Shown one piece after another: positions 60,380 through 64,000 of a stretch of DNA of 64,000 nt. Every line of letters starts with the position of its first letter. The stretch's first letter is position 1. Made by a program: the position numbers and the translations under genes. Origin of the DNA: an uncultured Lewinella sp. (GTDB lineage Bacteria; Bacteroidota; Bacteroidia; Chitinophagales; Saprospiraceae). The notes below the pieces were generated by a model, which saw only the letters and a list, made by a program, of their open reading frames with translations, did no database searches and was not told the origin of the DNA. The stretch is from assembly GCA_913057785.1 (NCBI GenBank), contig CAJXPD010000015.1, forward strand, positions 1 through 64,000, read 5' to 3'.

Positions 60380-63300
60380 TTAGGCAGCGATTGTCGGTTT
60401 GGCTCTAAAAAGTAACTTATATAACACTGGGACGAAGAGTAAGGTAATTACCGTAGCGAAGAGCAATCCAATCATAATAGCAATAGCCATGGGTTCCCAC
60501 ATTTCTCCCCCACCCAGATATAGCGGAATTAGCCCCAAAGTTGTCGTAAATGTGGTGAGCAAGATCGGTCGGAATCGCTGCTGAGCAGCCTCCACTATCG
60601 CTTCGTAGGGCGTTCTATTAAAATCATCTATTTCAATCTGTATTCGATCTAACAATACAATAGCGTTGTTGATCACAATCCCTGCTAAGGAAATCACGCC
60701 CAAGAAAGCCATGAAACCGAAGAAGGACTGGAACATCAATAGACCAAAGATCACCCCGATGATCCCGAGCGGAATCGTTAAAAGGACTATCCCTGTTTTG
60801 CGGAAAGAGTTGAATTGTAAAATCAAAAGTAGTAGAATGATAAAACCAGACAGCGGCAACTTTGCTATTACGGCACCCATAGCCTCGGCGCTTTGCTCAG
60901 ATTCTCCACCCAAACTGTAGGTGTAGCCACTTTTCCAGTTATCTGCTTTTTCACGCAGTAGAGGCGTGATGCTGCTGGTTAATTCAGAAGCCGTAAACCC
61001 AGGCATCGCATCACAACTAATGGTGATGGTTCGGAATAGATTTCTTCTTAGAATCTTGGCATTTTGCCATTGCGGATTGATACTGGCCACCTGCTGCAAG
61101 GGCACATTAGATCCCGAATTTTGAGCGAATAGATTGATGCCATTCAGGTCACGGATATCTAGGTTTTCACTGTCGATAGTTCGCATCATGATCGGGATGT
61201 TTTCATCCCCTTCTCGGTATGATCCGGCGTTAAAGCCATCCAAGGTAGTTTGTAGGGAAATAGCAATGTCTTGGTTACTTAAGCCCGCCCGATTGGCATT
61301 ATCTTGATCAATGTCGATTACAAATTTCTTAATCTGAGGGCCCCAGTTATCCGAAATGCTTCTTGTTCCAGGTACGCCAAGTAGCAGCTGTTTGATCTCT
61401 TCAGAAATCAAGAAAAGTTCCCTTGGAGAATCCCCAGACACCCGAATTTCAACATCCTTTCCACCACCTCCACCACCAGAAAGTGGAGCTACTTGAACTT
61501 CCGCATCTGGCAATTGCTCAAAGCAGTAATCTTGCAGTTGCTCAATCACATGATTATTGTCCGTAAAGGAAGAGGTATTCAATAGGAGGTGCCCGTAGCC
61601 AGAATTCGCCTCACCAGGTTGATATCCCAAATCGTAGGAGGAAGGCCCTTCACCAATGAAGGCAGACCAATCCGTGATTCCCTTATCTCTCCCTTCACCT
61701 ACTAATAGTTCAGCGCGGATAAAATCTTCTATTTGATTCACCGTGCGCTCAGTTTCTTCGATCTTGGTGCCTAGTGGAAGGTTCATATCGAGGGTCACCA
61801 AATTCCGATCACTATCGGGAAAGAAAATGAAAGGTATGCTTCCGAACAGACTAAGGCTACCGAAAAACAAGATCACAATACCCGCCGTAAAAATCCAGGG
61901 ACGCCTCAATACACCGGATAAGATCCCTTTGTACCATGACGTAAGCCGATCAAACATGCCCGGTTTGTTGTTGTCCGCCTCCTTCTTTTCTACCCGTATA
62001 AATCTTGCTCCAAGAAATGGGATCATGGTCATGGCCAAGATCCAAGAGGAAAGCAAGGTGATGGTAATCACTGAAAAGAGTGGGCCCATCATTTCACCCA
62101 TGGTATTTTCCGCAAGAAAGAAAGCCAAGAATGCCGCTGAAGTGGTGAGGGATGATACCAAGAGGGGCGTGAACAGTTCTCCGGATGCATTAATGGCGGC
62201 ATTGAAGGCGGTCTGGCCTTCTTCCATTTTCACCATAATGGACTCGGAAACCACGATAGCATTATCTACTAAGAGCCCCAAGGCCATGATTAAGGCAGCC
62301 AAGGATACCTGATTTAAACCAATATCAAACATGCCCATGATCCAGAGCGTCATAATCATGGCCATCGGAATCAGACTGGCCACCACAATACCCGTACGGA
62401 ACCCAAGGAAAAGTAGCATGACAACCAAAACAATCCCCACCGACTGAAATACATTGCTCAAAAAGTCATTCACTTTTTGATCTACGTATAGATCCTGGCC
62501 AGCCATCCTAGCCACGGAAAGGCCCACGGGTAATTCACGATTGTAGCCAGCTATCTTTTCGTCCACCAACTGTCCCAATTCAATGAGGTTGGCTCCCTCC
62601 TTCAAGGCGATGGCGATGGCAATACCTGGTTCTCCATTGATACGAACGATCTTCTCCGTGGGAGATTTATAGCCTCGAGTTACGTCAGCAATATCCCCCA
62701 ACGGAATAGCATTGCCAGAGGGCATGGTGATCAAGGTTCTTTCCAAGTCCTCTACAGACTCAAAATTTCCACTTGGCTCCAGGGCTATTCGCTTATTTTC
62801 CAGGCCAACCTGCCCACCGGAATACACAATATTCGTCACGGAAAGGATGCTTTGCAGTCGAGAGGCCGTTAGTCCCATTTCAGCCAAACGCGCATTATCA
62901 AACTCTACGTAGATCTGCTCTGGTAATTCTCCTTTAATTTCAACCTCAGCCGCGGCGTCCATTTTCACGAGATCGTCTCGGATATCTTCTGCGTACTCAC
63001 GCATTTCCGCATTGCTAAAACCATCTCCTTCCAATCCTAACATTATTCCATACACAGTGCCAAAACCATCATCGTTGATCCTCGGTGGCCGACTGCCATC
63101 GGGTAGCTCCTTCTGAATCCCTTCAATCTTGCGTCTTAAGCGATCCCATACCACCTGCAAATCTTCCTTTGCAATATCCGGTGTCAAAGAAACGGTAACT
63201 ACGGACAAGCCGGTCCGGCTCTCGCTGGTTACATCATCCAACTCCGGAAGCTCTTGAACCGTCTCCTCTATTTTTTTAGTAATAAGCTGCTCTACCCGAT

Positions 63301-63469
63301 CCGGGGAGGCTCCAGGAAACTGCGTTACCACAGTTGCGATCCGGATGGTGTAGGGCGGCATACTATTCCTCGACAGGGAACCGTAGGTCACCAGGCCCAT
63401 AATGGCGATAACGGCAAGCACCATGATCGTCACCCTGGAATTATCTATAGAAAATTTGGTAATATTCAT
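60380..63469 (-). CDS. RND-family efflux transporter permease (AcrB/HAE1-like)
   Basis: Start likely MNITKFSIDNSRVTIMV. FPGASPDRVEQLITKKIEE; LGLLVDNAIVVSESI in TM4; GIVINNAIVLLDRI and RFRPILLTTFTTTLGLIPL in the C-terminal half. Confidence 0.95.
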   Translation of the reverse strand: MNITKFSIDNSRVTIMVLAVIAIMGLVTYGSLSRNSMPPYTIRIATVVTQFPGASPDRVEQLITKKIEETVQELPELDDVTSESRTGLSVVTVSLTPDIAKEDLQVVWDRLRRKIEGIQKELPDGSRPPRINDDGFGTVYGIMLGLEGDGFSNAEMREYAEDIRDDLVKMDAAAEVEIKGELPEQIYVEFDNARLAEMGLTASRLQSILSVTNIVYSGGQVGLENKRIALEPSGNFESVEDLERTLITMPSGNAIPLGDIADVTRGYKSPTEKIVRINGEPGIAIAIALKEGANLIELGQLVDEKIAGYNRELPVGLSVARMAGQDLYVDQKVNDFLSNVFQSVGIVLVVMLLFLGFRTGIVVASLIPMAMIMTLWIMGMFDIGLNQVSLAALIMALGLLVDNAIVVSESIMVKMEEGQTAFNAAINASGELFTPLLVSSLTTSAAFLAFFLAENTMGEMMGPLFSVITITLLSSWILAMTMIPFLGARFIRVEKKEADNNKPGMFDRLTSWYKGILSGVLRRPWIFTAGIVILFFGSLSLFGSIPFIFFPDSDRNLVTLDMNLPLGTKIEETERTVNQIEDFIRAELLVGEGRDKGITDWSAFIGEGPSSYDLGYQPGEANSGYGHLLLNTSSFTDNNHVIEQLQDYCFEQLPDAEVQVAPLSGGGGGGKDVEIRVSGDSPRELFLISEEIKQLLLGVPGTRSISDNWGPQIKKFVIDIDQDNANRAGLSNQDIAISLQTTLDGFNAGSYREGDENIPIMMRTIDSENLDIRDLNGINLFAQNSGSNVPLQQVASINPQWQNAKILRRNLFRTITISCDAMPGFTASELTSSITPLLREKADNWKSGYTYSLGGESEQSAEAMGAVIAKLPLSGFIILLLLILQFNSFRKTGIVLLTIPLGIIGVIFGLLMFQSFFGFMAFLGVISLAGIVINNAIVLLDRIQIEIDDFNRTPYEAIVEAAQQRFRPILLTTFTTTLGLIPLYLGGGEMWEPMAIAIMIGLLFATVITLLFVPVLYKLLFRAKPTIAA

Positions 63470-63585
63470 ATTGTTGTTTTTATGGGTCGGCAGGCTCTCT
63501 TCCTCTACTTCATGCATCGGTCTCCGCCCGAGTGCTCCAATACCTGCCAGGTACTCATCAAATACTTCGCAATTATTGAATCAGC

Positions 63586-64000
63586 TTAGTTTTCTAGCAA
63601 CCTTACTTTCATACCTACGATCAAAGATTTCAATCCGGATGTCGCTACCAGTTCGGATTCCTTTAATCCATCCTTAACCTCAAAGCCATCTGTACCTAAA
63701 TCTCCAACTTGAATACTCCGACGTTCCACTTGATAGGCTTCACCTGCTGGTTGCAAAGTATAGACAAATCGTCCCTCCTGATCCTGACCAACCGCTGCAA
63801 TGGGAACAAATAGCTGCTCCGCTCCTCCTTGCCCTTCTTCTTGAAATCCGAATTGCACCCGCGCTGCCATACCAGGGCGAATTGCTTCAGAGGGTTTCTC
63901 AATCCGTATCGTGACCGGGTAAGTCGAGCGCCCAGCGTTACTAAAGCCTACCTCTGTTATTCGGCCGGTAAAAGGCTGGCTGTTCAAAGCTGAAAATCCA
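63586..64000 (-). CDS. RND periplasmic adaptor (HlyD/MFP family), C-terminal part; runs off the window
   Basis: PFTGRITEVGFSNAGRSTYPVTIRIEKPSEAIRPGMAARVQF...FVPIAAVGQDQEGRFVYTL...EVKDGLKESELVATSGLKSLIVGMKVRL typical MFP C-terminal domain; directly upstream of RND gene. Confidence 0.9.
   Translation of the reverse strand, partial: GFSALNSQPFTGRITEVGFSNAGRSTYPVTIRIEKPSEAIRPGMAARVQFGFQEEGQGGAEQLFVPIAAVGQDQEGRFVYTLQPAGEAYQVERRSIQVGDLGTDGFEVKDGLKESELVATSGLKSLIVGMKVRLLEN

Noticed and set aside
61743-62312. 189-aa plus-strand ORF antisense to the RND permease
   Set aside because: Antisense to conserved RND transmembrane segments; no independent support.
1-64000. tRNA, rRNA, integrase, transposase, phage or defence-system genes
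   Set aside because: None recognised in the ORF translations or intergenic sequences; no evidence for a classical mobile island in this window.

Overview
The window looks like a Bacteroidota chromosome segment, probably Saprospiraceae/Lewinella-like (inferred from SusC/SusD, a T9SS C-terminal domain, SprB-like repeats and TPR-free ECF/anti-sigma layout). Almost all coding is on the minus strand. There are four blocks. (1) 1-8407: a giant secreted PPC/PKD/SprB-repeat adhesin whose reading frame is broken at ~1264. (2) 9-18.5 kb: metabolic and regulatory genes, including an enolase-superfamily protein, an alpha/beta hydrolase, an AhpD-like protein, an ECF sigma factor with a membrane/beta-barrel partner, and a VIT1/CCC1-like transporter. 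(3) 18.6-37.7 kb: two adjacent giant mosaic secreted proteins (3897 and 2448 aa) that share an apparently undescribed repeated module. (4) 40-59.8 kb: a polysaccharide utilization locus (SusC, SusD, surface lipoprotein, GH16, Gfo/Idh, GH26, PhyH-type dioxygenase, sugar MFS, GH43, second GH26, xylose isomerase, divergent propeller/Y_Y_Y/LuxR regulator). I propose it targets a beta-1,3-xylan/beta-1,3-glucan type substrate. The window ends in an ECF sigma factor and an RND efflux operon. The most noteworthy signals are the frameshift in the adhesin, the shared STFG/VDVDP module of the giant proteins, the PUL composition, a long imperfect inverted repeat between susC and susD, and the sigma/trans-envelope barrel pair. 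All family calls come from reading motifs; no database search was run.
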